Positions 1 through 7,037 of a stretch of 11,704 bases of DNA are shown here, in pieces. Position 1 is the first letter of the stretch; each line of letters opens with the position of its first letter. The position numbers were made by a program, and so were the translations under genes. Below the pieces are notes generated by a model, which worked only from the letters and a program-made list of their open reading frames with translations, was not told the DNA's origin and ran no database searches. The DNA lies in the NCBI GenBank assembly GCA_003140785.1, contig PLKY01000220.1, positions 154-11,857 on the forward strand, read 5' to 3'. This DNA is from Acidobacteriaceae bacterium (GTDB lineage Bacteria > Acidobacteriota > Terriglobia > Terriglobales > Acidobacteriaceae).

Positions 1-1
1 G

Positions 2-2821
2 GCGCAGGTCAGCTTGCCGCCGGGCGTATCGCCGCAGATGGGAACCGATTGGAGTCCGGTGGGTCAAATCTATTGGTACACCGTCGAGAGTACCAACCCT
101 TCCTACGATGTGATGGAGAAGAAATCTCTCGAAGACTGGACACTTGAGAAGTCCTTCAAGAGCGTCCCGGGCGTCGTCGATGTCTCAAGCTTCGGCGGCC
201 CGACCAAGGAATACCAGATCAGACTTGATCCCGGAAAGCTCGTCGCGTATGGACTCTCGATAAGTCAGGTCGAACAGCAAATCGCGAACAATAACACCAA
301 TGGGGGCGGTAGCTTTATAGAACAAGGAGCACAACAGGTCAATGTCCAATCTCTCGGCCTCTTCACGAGCGTGCAGGATATCGAAAACACGGTGATAAAG
401 ACAGCCAACGGCGCGGCCATCAAGGTCAAAGACATTGCAAACGTCGCGCAGGGCCCAAAGATCCGGCTCGGTCAGATTGGCAAAGCCACCCATCTTCCCG
501 ACGGCACCATCATTGACAATCCCGACACCGTGGAAGGCATTGTGCTCTTGCAGAAGGGAGACGATTCGGATCCGGTACTGCTGGGCATTCACGAAGAAGT
601 AAAAAAGCTCAACACGAATATATTGCCCAAGGGCGTCAAAGTTGTCCCGTTTCTCGATCGCTCCGATCTCGTAAAATTCACCGTCGAAACAGTGGAACAC
701 AACCTAACCGCTGGCATGATCCTTGTCTCGATTATTCTGTTTCTCTTTCTCGGAAATATTCGCGGCGCAATCGTCGTCGCGCTAACGATTCCCTTCGCCT
801 TACTATTCGCATCCATCTGCCTCGACCTTAGTCACATTCCCGCCAACCTTCTGTCGCTTGGCGCGCTCGATTTCGGCATGGTCGTCGACGGCTCTGTGGT
901 TATGATCGAAAATATCGTTCGCCATCTCGCCGAACATGACGACACACGAACTCCATTTCAAAAGATTCGCGACGCCGCCCACGAGGTACAGCGCCCTGTC
1001 TTCTACGCCATCGGAATCATCATTACCGCTTATTTGCCCATCTTCACCTTGCAGGCTGTCGAAGGGCGTCTCTTCAAGCCGATGGCGTGGACGGTCGCGT
1101 TCGCGCTCCTCGGCGCTCTCACATTCTCCATGATCATTGCTCCGATGTTCGCCAGCATTCTGTTTCGTAACGGTGCGAAGGAATGGCAGAACCCAATCAT
1201 GCGCTGGCTAATCCGCCACTATCGTGATGCGGTGCGGAAGGCCATCGAGAATCGCTACATCACTTTCGGAATTGCGGCTCTGCTCTTTGGCATTGCGCTC
1301 TATCTCACGATTGGCGGCCCCATTGGGTCGGAGTTTCTGCCGCACCTCGATGAGGGCTCCATTTGGGTGCGTGGAACATTGCCACCGAGCGAAGGTCCCA
1401 CTGCAAGCATCGACTTCACCAACAGAGCTCGCCGAATCATGGCTTCCTTTCCTGAGGTTACGCAAGTCGTCAGCCAGACCGGGCGACCGGACGATGGAAC
1501 CGACACTACCGGATTCTTCAATACGGAGTACTTTGTCGACCTGAAGCGCAAGGAAGATTGGCGGCCTGTCTTTCATCAGGATAAGGAGAAACTCATCGCC
1601 GCAATGGATAGAGAACTGGAGAAGTACCCGGGAGTCATCTGGAATTTCTCCCAACCTATTTCCGACAACATGGAAGAGGCCGTCTCCGGCGTAAAAGGCG
1701 AGCTTGCCGTTAAACTTTACGGCGACGATCTCCGCATGCTCGAACACAAAGCGGAAGAGGTGCAAGCCCAGATGGCTTCGGTAAAGGGGGTGGAAGACCT
1801 TGGCATCTTCCGCATCATCGGACAGCCCAATCTGAATTACACGGTGGACCGCGAAGCTGCTGCCCGATGGGGCATTAACGTCGCCGACATTCAGGACGCA
1901 GTGCAGACCGCGGTTGGCGCCAACGCACTCACACAGGTTCAGCAGGGCGAAGCAAGATACGACGTGACGCTACGCTATCAAAAACCCTATCGCGACACAC
2001 GCGAGGCTATCGATGACATCCGCCTCCTCGCTCCATCCGGCGAGCGCGTCTCCCTGGCCCAACTTACAAAAGCGTCAACAGATGACGGCGCAGAAGAGAT
2101 TTATCGAGAAGGCGGACAACGCTACATAGCGATCAAATACTCAGTGCGCGGACGCGACCTGGGATCGACAGTCGAAGAGGCCATCAGCAAGGTGAATCGA
2201 AATGTTCAATTGCCCGCGGGTTACCATCTGGAGTGGGCCGGCGAATACGAAAGCCAGAAGCGCGCCGACAAGCGGATGGCGATCGTCATTCCGATCACGA
2301 TATTGGGTATTTTTCTCATCCTTTACACCATGTTCCGCTCCTTTAAATGGGCAATGCTAATTTTGGCGTCGGTCATCATGGCCTCTATCGGCGGCCCGTT
2401 TGCGCTATTCCTCACCCATACCAATTTCTCGGTTTCATCGGCAGTTGGCTTCCTTGCGCTCTTTGGAGTTTCAGTGCAGACGGGCGTTATTATGCTTGAA
2501 TACATCAATCAGTTGCGTGCGCGCCGCAAGGGTATGGTGGAAGAACCGAACCAGGAGCACATTATCGAAGCGGCAATTGAAGGCGCAGTTTTGCGCCTGC
2601 GCCCAATCATGATGACTATGCTGGTTGCTACATTGGGCTTGCTTCCTGCAGCTCTTTCTCATGCCATTGGTTCCGACTCGCAGCGGCCTTTTGCCATCGT
2701 TATTGTCGGTGGGCTGCTGGCCAACCTGGCAATCGGCATCTTTCTTTTACCGACGTTGTATGTCTGGCTGGCACGCGAGGACGACATTCTGCCGCCGGTA
2801 GAAATCAGTGAGGAATTCTAG
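2..2821 (+). CDS. Heavy-metal efflux RND pump, CzcA/CusA family (5'-truncated)
   Basis: This is the inner-membrane proton/metal antiporter of a tripartite efflux system that exports heavy-metal ions across the Gram-negative envelope. About 940 residues are visible; the family is usually about 1,040, so roughly 100 N-terminal residues lie outside the window, and the frame is open back to position 2. The family motif LPPGVSPQMGTDW and the following VGQIYWYTV are at the left edge. In TM4, DFGMVVDGSVVMIEN (about 869-913) keeps the acidic triad Asp (869-871), Asp (887-889) and Glu (908-910), which in CzcA carries protons. A second membrane block lies at about 2275-2790, preceded by the porter segment with VKLYGDD. 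At the place where the copper pump CusA has a metal-binding Met (from memory, Met573), this protein has Glu in MEEAVSG (about 1670-1695), as CzcA-type divalent-cation pumps do. Cu/Ag specificity is therefore less likely; this is inference. The membrane-fusion and outer-membrane partners would be expected upstream. The TAG stop is at 2819-2821. Confidence 0.95.
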   Translation, partial: AQVSLPPGVSPQMGTDWSPVGQIYWYTVESTNPSYDVMEKKSLEDWTLEKSFKSVPGVVDVSSFGGPTKEYQIRLDPGKLVAYGLSISQVEQQIANNNTNGGGSFIEQGAQQVNVQSLGLFTSVQDIENTVIKTANGAAIKVKDIANVAQGPKIRLGQIGKATHLPDGTIIDNPDTVEGIVLLQKGDDSDPVLLGIHEEVKKLNTNILPKGVKVVPFLDRSDLVKFTVETVEHNLTAGMILVSIILFLFLGNIRGAIVVALTIPFALLFASICLDLSHIPANLLSLGALDFGMVVDGSVVMIENIVRHLAEHDDTRTPFQKIRDAAHEVQRPVFYAIGIIITAYLPIFTLQAVEGRLFKPMAWTVAFALLGALTFSMIIAPMFASILFRNGAKEWQNPIMRWLIRHYRDAVRKAIENRYITFGIAALLFGIALYLTIGGPIGSEFLPHLDEGSIWVRGTLPPSEGPTASIDFTNRARRIMASFPEVTQVVSQTGRPDDGTDTTGFFNTEYFVDLKRKEDWRPVFHQDKEKLIAAMDRELEKYPGVIWNFSQPISDNMEEAVSGVKGELAVKLYGDDLRMLEHKAEEVQAQMASVKGVEDLGIFRIIGQPNLNYTVDREAAARWGINVADIQDAVQTAVGANALTQVQQGEARYDVTLRYQKPYRDTREAIDDIRLLAPSGERVSLAQLTKASTDDGAEEIYREGGQRYIAIKYSVRGRDLGSTVEEAISKVNRNVQLPAGYHLEWAGEYESQKRADKRMAIVIPITILGIFLILYTMFRSFKWAMLILASVIMASIGGPFALFLTHTNFSVSSAVGFLALFGVSVQTGVIMLEYINQLRARRKGMVEEPNQEHIIEAAIEGAVLRLRPIMMTMLVATLGLLPAALSHAIGSDSQRPFAIVIVGGLLANLAIGIFLLPTLYVWLAREDDILPPVEISEEF

Positions 2822-2826
2822 GGGAT

Positions 2827-2841
2827 TTGCCGTCCAGGCAA
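2827..2841 (+). terminator. Small hairpin just after the RND pump stop
   Basis: TTGCC (2827-2831) pairs with GGCAA (2837-2841) across a 5-nt loop, starting 5 nt after the stop codon. No T-run follows, so an intrinsic terminator is doubtful. It may only protect or pause the 3' end. Confidence 0.2.
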
Positions 2842-2882
2842 GAGCTTCGCGCGGTTGATTCGGCTGCATCGGCTGGCAAAAT

Positions 2883-2898
2883 TGCTCCACGTGGAACA
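2883..2898. other. parS-like centromere site (candidate ParB-binding site)
   Basis: The 16-mer TGCTCCACGTGGAACA lies in the gap between two convergent genes. From memory, parS sites of several Gram-negatives read TGTTCCACGTGGAACA, and the broader consensus is TGTTNCACGTGNAACA; this sequence differs only at its third base (C for T). The symmetry extends to 22 bp (2880-2901), with one mismatched pair (2885/2896). ParB binds parS near the origin to load and position the chromosome for segregation. No parA, parB, dnaA or oriC feature is visible here, so the call rests on sequence match and intergenic position. An alternative is a stem with an ACGT loop followed by TTTT on the minus strand, acting as a terminator for the permease gene. 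Confidence 0.45.
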
Positions 2899-2936
2899 AT
2901 TGCGGCATCTGTCACATGTGTTGGTGCAGAATTGCG

Positions 2937-2993
2937 AAAAATAGCGGTGACTCCGGTACTGAAATGCTGCACCGTCTCTGGTGGGGCCGGAGT
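2937..2993 (-). terminator. Possible intrinsic terminator of the ybbA-ybbP unit
   Basis: On the minus strand, directly at the permease stop, ACTCCGG (2993-2987) can pair with CCGGAGT (2956-2950). An alternative pairing is CGGTG (2975-2971) with CACCG (2949-2945). A run of five T follows at 2941-2937. The loops are long, so the call is tentative, but a T-run after paired arms in a convergent gap is where a terminator would be expected. Confidence 0.35.
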
Positions 2994-5557
2994 TATTCCT
3001 CGCGCAATACTTCCAGTGGACGCAAGCCGAGAATTCGGTAGCTGGCGATCCAGCCGGTCGCCGTCGCTAGAATTGCCGTCCCTACCAACGATACGAGCGT
3101 CGCATACCAATCGATATGAAAGTCTACTTCGAGCTTACGTAAGAGTACCCGCGTAAGAATATTCGCAAACACCACTCCCACCGACCCAGCAAGCAGACCA
3201 AGCACGCTGAACTCCACGCTGAAGGTTCGAACGATTCGCATGCGTGTAGCACCCAGCGTCTTCAACACGACAGCCTCTCGCATGCGTCTGAATCGCGAAC
3301 TTGCGATGCTCGATGCGAGAATCATCAATCCGGCCAGTATCGAAAAGCCCGCCAAAAACCGCACGACAAACGTGATCTGATCGACCACACTCTCGATGCG
3401 ATCGAGTACGTCGGCAATATTGATGACCGTGACCGTTGGATACGCAGCAAAGAGGGCGCGCTCCATCGCAGGCACTTGTTTGGTATCGATATGAGCGCCT
3501 CCGTACCAAGTCGCAGGCTCATCTTTCAATTGTCCTGAAGGCAATATAAAGGACACTCGTGCGCCGGGATGCTCTCCATCGGCCCGGTAGATCGCGGCAA
3601 CCTTGAGCGCTAACACACGACCACCAACCTCCAACTGGACAGCAGAGCCAAGACCAAGTTGCAGGCGCCTTGCTGCGCCCTCACCAATTGCAAGTTCCGC
3701 CGGGGCCGCGCTGTTCCACCACTTACCCTGGGTAACCTTGTCGCCAGCAGGAGGCGCATCAGACCAACTCAATTCAGCGTTCTCAAGCATGCGCCGTGGG
3801 AAGTGCTTGTCTTTGAGTTTGTCCAACGGCTGCCCGTTCAACGAGACGAATCTTCCGGCGACCACTGGCATCAGGTCAAGGGGCTGGGTGACGCCCGTCT
3901 GATGCTGGAAGAAGTCTTTGACACCTGCAACTTCATCCGTGGTTACGTCGATAAGAAAAACATTGGGAAGTTTCGGAGAGGCCGTGTTGCGCAGGTCGCG
4001 CAGAAGCGAGGCCTGCATCAGATAGACCGCGAGAATCAGCATCACGCCCGTCCCCAGTGACGCCAGCACAGCCGCCGACTGGTTGCCTGGTCGATAGAGG
4101 TTGGCGAGGCCGTGCCGCAGGAACGACGGCAAATGCAAACGCACGCGGTTGAGCGCGAAGCGCAAAGTGCGCAGCGCCACGGCTGCCAAGATGAGAAGGA
4201 CAACCAACGCGATAGCAAACAAAAGCGCGAACCATCCGCCTACTTTGGCGGAGTCTGAAAGGCCCCAGGCAATCCCACCAAGCGCGAACACGACCAGCAC
4301 GGAAAGCCCAATCTGCAGCCTTCGCGCCCACCAGCGCCCGAGCCATGCGCGGAAACCCGGCGGCGCTTGCTCCACCAATCGTCGAAGTACAAGTACAGGC
4401 CGCACCGCGCGCACATCGAGCAACGGCGGCAGGCAGAAAAGCAGCGTCGTCAGCAGCCCTGTTCCCAGACCAGCGAAGACCGAGCGCCACGGGAATCCGA
4501 GCTCGGTGGCCACAGGCAGCAGCTTGCCAAACACTGCCGGCAATGCGGCCATAACGCCTACTCCGGCGGCCACTCCAAGGAAGCCGCCGGCTAGCCCAAG
4601 CCCGAGGGTTTGCAAAAGGAAGATGCGCAGCAGGTCGGAAGACCGCGCTCCCACTGCTTTTAGAATCGCCAGCATGTCCATGCGCTGCTCGAGGTGCGCA
4701 TGCATTGCCATCGCCACGCCAATGGCGCCCAGCACCATCGCTACCAGACATATCAGGCTTAGGATGGCGGTCGCGTTATCAAGTCCCTGGCTCAACGCCG
4801 GATTTCCCTCTTTAAAATCCATGACCTGCGCATCGGGCAACGCTGTCTCCACCTGCTTGCGCACAGCAACAGGATCCGACTGCGGGGGCAGCTTGATCAG
4901 CAATCGCTGGCTTGCGCGGCTCCCCAGAGCCAGCAGCGCGGTGCGATCGAGCGCAGCGCGTGAAACCATGACACGTGGGCCCATGCCTGCGCCTGCCGAC
5001 ATGCGGTCCGGCTCCTGCTTCAAAACCGCTGTGATTTTGAAATTCCTTCCGCCGAGTCGCAGCGTGTCGCCCACATGCGCATTCAGCCGGATGAGGAACT
5101 CCTCCGCCACCACTGCGGAATCCCCTTGCAGCGCTTGCGGCAAAGGCATCTCCGGCTCCAACTGTGCCTCGCCATAATACGGATACTGCGAAGGGTCGAC
5201 AGCCTTGAGCGTGACGAGTAAGGGTACGGGATCAGGCGGCACAGAAGCCATCGAAATTGTCTCGACGACCCATGTTGATTGCGCTCCTCCGTCCTTTTTG
5301 TCGAGGTCTGCGATCTTCTGCGTCTCATCGGAGGTTGGCTGGCGAAAAATCCGCGCGCTGAGATCGCCCGCCATGAGCGAACGTGCTTCCGTCGTGAGCG
5401 TTCGCCGGAAGCTCTCGCTGAAGCCGCGCACTCCGACCAGCGCTGCCACACCGATGGCGACGGACAGCACGACAAACGCGAACTTGCCCGGCGCCGACTT
5501 CAAATCCCGCCAGGCAATCGCCGCCGCGCGATTCCAGGTCAACGCGCGCTTAGCCAT
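2993..5557 (-). CDS. ybbP: FtsX/MacB-type ABC transporter permease, YbbP-like
   Basis: This is the membrane subunit of a type VII (MacB/LolCDE-like) ABC exporter, the likely partner of the adjacent ATPase. At 854 residues it is close to the usual length of YbbP-type permeases. Visible parts are a first TM helix at about 26-43 after the conserved AWRDLKSAPGK; a large periplasmic region at about 50-255; a first FtsX domain at about 258-395 with QRMDMLAILKAVGAR; further TM helices at about 412-462 and 495-515; a second periplasmic region; and a second FtsX domain at about 724-854 with RRMREAVVLKTLGATR, ending in LRPLEVLREE. Such proteins extract lipids or proteins from the membrane or drive periplasmic movements rather than import solutes; the substrate of YbbP is unknown. 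I chose the ATG at 5555-5557. It gives an 8-nt overlap with the ATPase stop (ATGGCTAA) and has GGAG 10 nt upstream. An upstream ATG at 5594-5596 would add 13 residues but has no ribosome binding site. Confidence 0.9.
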   Translation of the reverse strand: MAKRALTWNRAAAIAWRDLKSAPGKFAFVVLSVAIGVAALVGVRGFSESFRRTLTTEARSLMAGDLSARIFRQPTSDETQKIADLDKKDGGAQSTWVVETISMASVPPDPVPLLVTLKAVDPSQYPYYGEAQLEPEMPLPQALQGDSAVVAEEFLIRLNAHVGDTLRLGGRNFKITAVLKQEPDRMSAGAGMGPRVMVSRAALDRTALLALGSRASQRLLIKLPPQSDPVAVRKQVETALPDAQVMDFKEGNPALSQGLDNATAILSLICLVAMVLGAIGVAMAMHAHLEQRMDMLAILKAVGARSSDLLRIFLLQTLGLGLAGGFLGVAAGVGVMAALPAVFGKLLPVATELGFPWRSVFAGLGTGLLTTLLFCLPPLLDVRAVRPVLVLRRLVEQAPPGFRAWLGRWWARRLQIGLSVLVVFALGGIAWGLSDSAKVGGWFALLFAIALVVLLILAAVALRTLRFALNRVRLHLPSFLRHGLANLYRPGNQSAAVLASLGTGVMLILAVYLMQASLLRDLRNTASPKLPNVFLIDVTTDEVAGVKDFFQHQTGVTQPLDLMPVVAGRFVSLNGQPLDKLKDKHFPRRMLENAELSWSDAPPAGDKVTQGKWWNSAAPAELAIGEGAARRLQLGLGSAVQLEVGGRVLALKVAAIYRADGEHPGARVSFILPSGQLKDEPATWYGGAHIDTKQVPAMERALFAAYPTVTVINIADVLDRIESVVDQITFVVRFLAGFSILAGLMILASSIASSRFRRMREAVVLKTLGATRMRIVRTFSVEFSVLGLLAGSVGVVFANILTRVLLRKLEVDFHIDWYATLVSLVGTAILATATGWIASYRILGLRPLEVLREE

Positions 5558-6269
5558 TGATCTCGCGCTCCGGGCCCGCGAGGACAGTTGGTTCATCGCG
5601 CTGCAGCGTATCTTCGAGAATCATTCCATCTTTCAATACGATCTTGCGATCGGCCTGGCTGGCGATCTCCGCATCATGCGTTACCAGAACCAGTGTGGTT
5701 CCCGCTTGGTTGTTGCGCTTGAGAAGAAGATCCAGCACCAAGCGTCCGTTGCTCGAGTCCAGATTGCCTGTTGGCTCGTCGGCCATCACGATGGGCGGAT
5801 CGACGACGAACGCCCGCGCAAGCGCAACACGCTGCTGCTCGCCGCCCGAAAGCTGGATGGGATAGTGATCCACGCGTTCGCCCAGGCCAACCGACTCAAG
5901 CAGCGCGCGAGCCTGATTCAACCCATTTCCCTCGACATTCAGTTCAAATGGCAACAGCACATTTTCGAGCGCTGTAAGCGTGGAAATCAGTTGGTAGGAC
6001 TGAAAGACAAAGCCGATCTTGCGCCCGCGCACCGCAGCTAATTCCGTCTCGACCAAATTATGGATTGGAGTCCCGTCGATCCAAATCTCGCCCTCACTGG
6101 GAGTGTCTAACCCAGCCAGCAAGCCGAGCAGCGTGCTCTTGCCGCTGCCGCTCGCTCCAACAATAGCCACAAACTGGCCTGCCGGAATGTTCAGCGAGAT
6201 TCCCTTCAAGATTTCAACTTTTCGGGAGCCGTTTTGTATCCATTTCTTAACGTCACGGACCTCAATCAC
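5550..6269 (-). CDS. ybbA: ABC transporter ATPase, YbbA/LolD-like
   Basis: This is the ATP-hydrolysing subunit of the exporter whose permease follows it in the same unit. At 239 residues it is typical of the MacB/LolD/YbbA class. All nucleotide-binding motifs are intact: Walker A GASGSGKST (38-46), Q-loop Gln90, signature LSGGEQQ (140-146), Walker B IVMADE (160-165, Asp164 and Glu165) and the switch His198 in VTHD. The GNLD after Walker B fits this class. The start is GTG at 6269-6267, preceded by a strong GGAGG (6281-6277) with a 7-nt spacer, the best Shine-Dalgarno in the window. The 3' end overlaps the permease start by 8 nt, so the two are probably translationally coupled. The gene is divergent from tesA, as in E. 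coli, where the same three genes are neighbours. Confidence 0.95.
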   Translation of the reverse strand: MIEVRDVKKWIQNGSRKVEILKGISLNIPAGQFVAIVGASGSGKSTLLGLLAGLDTPSEGEIWIDGTPIHNLVETELAAVRGRKIGFVFQSYQLISTLTALENVLLPFELNVEGNGLNQARALLESVGLGERVDHYPIQLSGGEQQRVALARAFVVDPPIVMADEPTGNLDSSNGRLVLDLLLKRNNQAGTTLVLVTHDAEIASQADRKIVLKDGMILEDTLQRDEPTVLAGPEREING

Positions 6270-6310
6270 CCAATAGCCTCCCCGCGGGTTGTCGATCTCA
6301 TCTATGTGCC

Positions 6311-6316
6311 ATCATA
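6311..6316 (-). promoter_or_regulatory. Candidate -10 element of the ybbA-ybbP unit
   Basis: The minus strand reads TATGAT, five of six bases of the TATAAT consensus, about 35 nt upstream of the ybbA ribosome binding site. No good -35 hexamer stands 15-19 bp further upstream. That position is largely occupied by the dyad at 6332-6349, so the promoter may depend on a regulator. Confidence 0.35.
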
Positions 6317-6331
6317 CTGAGTGGCGCGATA

Positions 6332-6349
6332 CGTCCCTGATCAGGTACG
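6332..6349. promoter_or_regulatory. 18-bp imperfect palindrome, possible operator between ybbA and tesA
   Basis: CGTCCCTGATCAGGTACG is symmetric except for one mismatched pair (6335/6346), with the perfect core CCTGATCAGG at 6336-6345. It lies midway in the 128-bp divergent gap and would overlap the -35 region of the candidate ybbA promoter. Position, length and symmetry suit a dimeric repressor site, but no regulator gene is in the window and I do not recognise the motif. Confidence 0.35.
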
Positions 6350-6385
6350 CAAGTCGGAAGCCGGCTGTTCCCTGCCTCGCGCAGC

Positions 6386-6391
6386 TACACT
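6386..6391 (+). promoter_or_regulatory. Candidate -10 element of tesA, leaderless geometry
   Basis: TACACT (TAnnnT type) ends exactly 6 nt before the tesA GTG start, so transcription would begin at or next to the start codon. No Shine-Dalgarno-like sequence precedes the GTG, which fits a leaderless mRNA. No clear -35 hexamer is visible. Confidence 0.35.
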
Positions 6392-6397
6392 GTTGTT

Positions 6398-7024
6398 GTG
6401 GACGTGCGCCGCACCTTTATCGTTTCTCTCTGTGTGTTGTTTTTCGGAACCCCTCTGGTCGCTGCCGATCGGCCGATCCTCGCCTGCTTTGGCGATAGCA
6501 TCACCGCGGGTTATGGTCTCGGAGTCGGAGAGTCGTATCCCGACGCGCTTCAACGTGCCCTGGATAAGCTGGGCTACCACTACAACGTTGAGAATATGGG
6601 AACCAGTGGCGCAACCACGAAAGACGCAGTCGCGAGGCTGCATTCCGTCGTTTCTCTTCAACCGTCGATCGTGATTGTCGAATTCGGTGGCAACGATGGC
6701 CTCCGCGGTCTTCCCCTAAACCAAACACGCCAGAATCTTGATTCTGTCCTCGCAACATTCGAAAGCGCCCACATTCGGGTGTTGCTCGCGGGAATTACAC
6801 TTCCACCGAACTATGGTCCCGAATACATTCATCAGTTTGACCAGATTTTCATCGACCTTGCCGCAAAACACCACGTGGTTGCTGTACCGATGATTTACAA
6901 GGATCTGGTTAGAGAGCCGGGGACCATCCAGGCCGATGGCATTCACCCCACGGCGAAAGGCTCGGAGATCATTGCCCGGACTTTGCTTGCTGCGCTGAAG
7001 CCGCTGCTGCGCAAGAGCCGCTGA
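6398..7024 (+). CDS. tesA: Secreted SGNH/GDSL esterase (TesA, lysophospholipase L1/arylesterase)
   Basis: This is a serine hydrolase of the SGNH superfamily that cleaves acyl esters and thioesters, such as lysophospholipids or aryl esters, in the periplasm or outside the cell. The product has 208 residues, the family norm. An N-terminal signal peptide shows Arg4-Arg5, a hydrophobic stretch (about 7-20) and a likely cleavage after VAA (Ala23/Asp24). The four catalytic blocks are complete: GDS with nucleophile Ser34, Gly71 in MGTSGAT, Asn99 in GGND, and Asp180/His183 in DGIHP. The start is GTG at 6398; no better in-frame start gives a signal peptide. The gene is divergent from the YbbA-YbbP exporter, the same neighbourhood as in E. 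coli. YbbAP has been described in databases as linked to lysophospholipase L1, but a direct functional link is not proven. Its 3' end faces truB with 13 nt between stop codons. Confidence 0.93.
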   Translation: MDVRRTFIVSLCVLFFGTPLVAADRPILACFGDSITAGYGLGVGESYPDALQRALDKLGYHYNVENMGTSGATTKDAVARLHSVVSLQPSIVIVEFGGNDGLRGLPLNQTRQNLDSVLATFESAHIRVLLAGITLPPNYGPEYIHQFDQIFIDLAAKHHVVAVPMIYKDLVREPGTIQADGIHPTAKGSEIIARTLLAALKPLLRKSR

Positions 7025-7035
7025 TCCTCGAGGAT
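7024..7035. repeat. 12-bp perfect palindrome between the tesA and truB stop codons
   Basis: ATCCTCGAGGAT fills almost the whole 13-nt gap between the convergent stops, with its first base shared with the tesA TGA. As RNA it gives only a 4-bp stem with a 4-nt loop and an AT-rich tail, so it is at most a weak bidirectional transcription end. Confidence 0.25.
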
Positions 7036-7037
7036 AT

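Noticed and set aside
2827..3156. 109-codon plus-strand frame after the RND pump
   Set aside because: Over half overlaps the permease 3' end; it has no motif, and the gap is better explained by the parS-like site and hairpins.
4101..5177. 358-codon open frame on the plus strand inside the permease gene
   Set aside because: It lies antisense to a clearly conserved permease, is extremely Arg/Ser/Thr-rich and has no motif; it is a by-product of GC-rich codon use on the opposite strand.
5205..6041. 278-codon plus-strand frame across the ybbA/ybbP junction
   Set aside because: It is antisense to two well-supported ABC genes and shows no domain or ribosome binding site.
6871..6882. Second CCACGTGG core, inside tesA
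   Set aside because: The flanks do not match the parS consensus arms, and the site is within a coding sequence.
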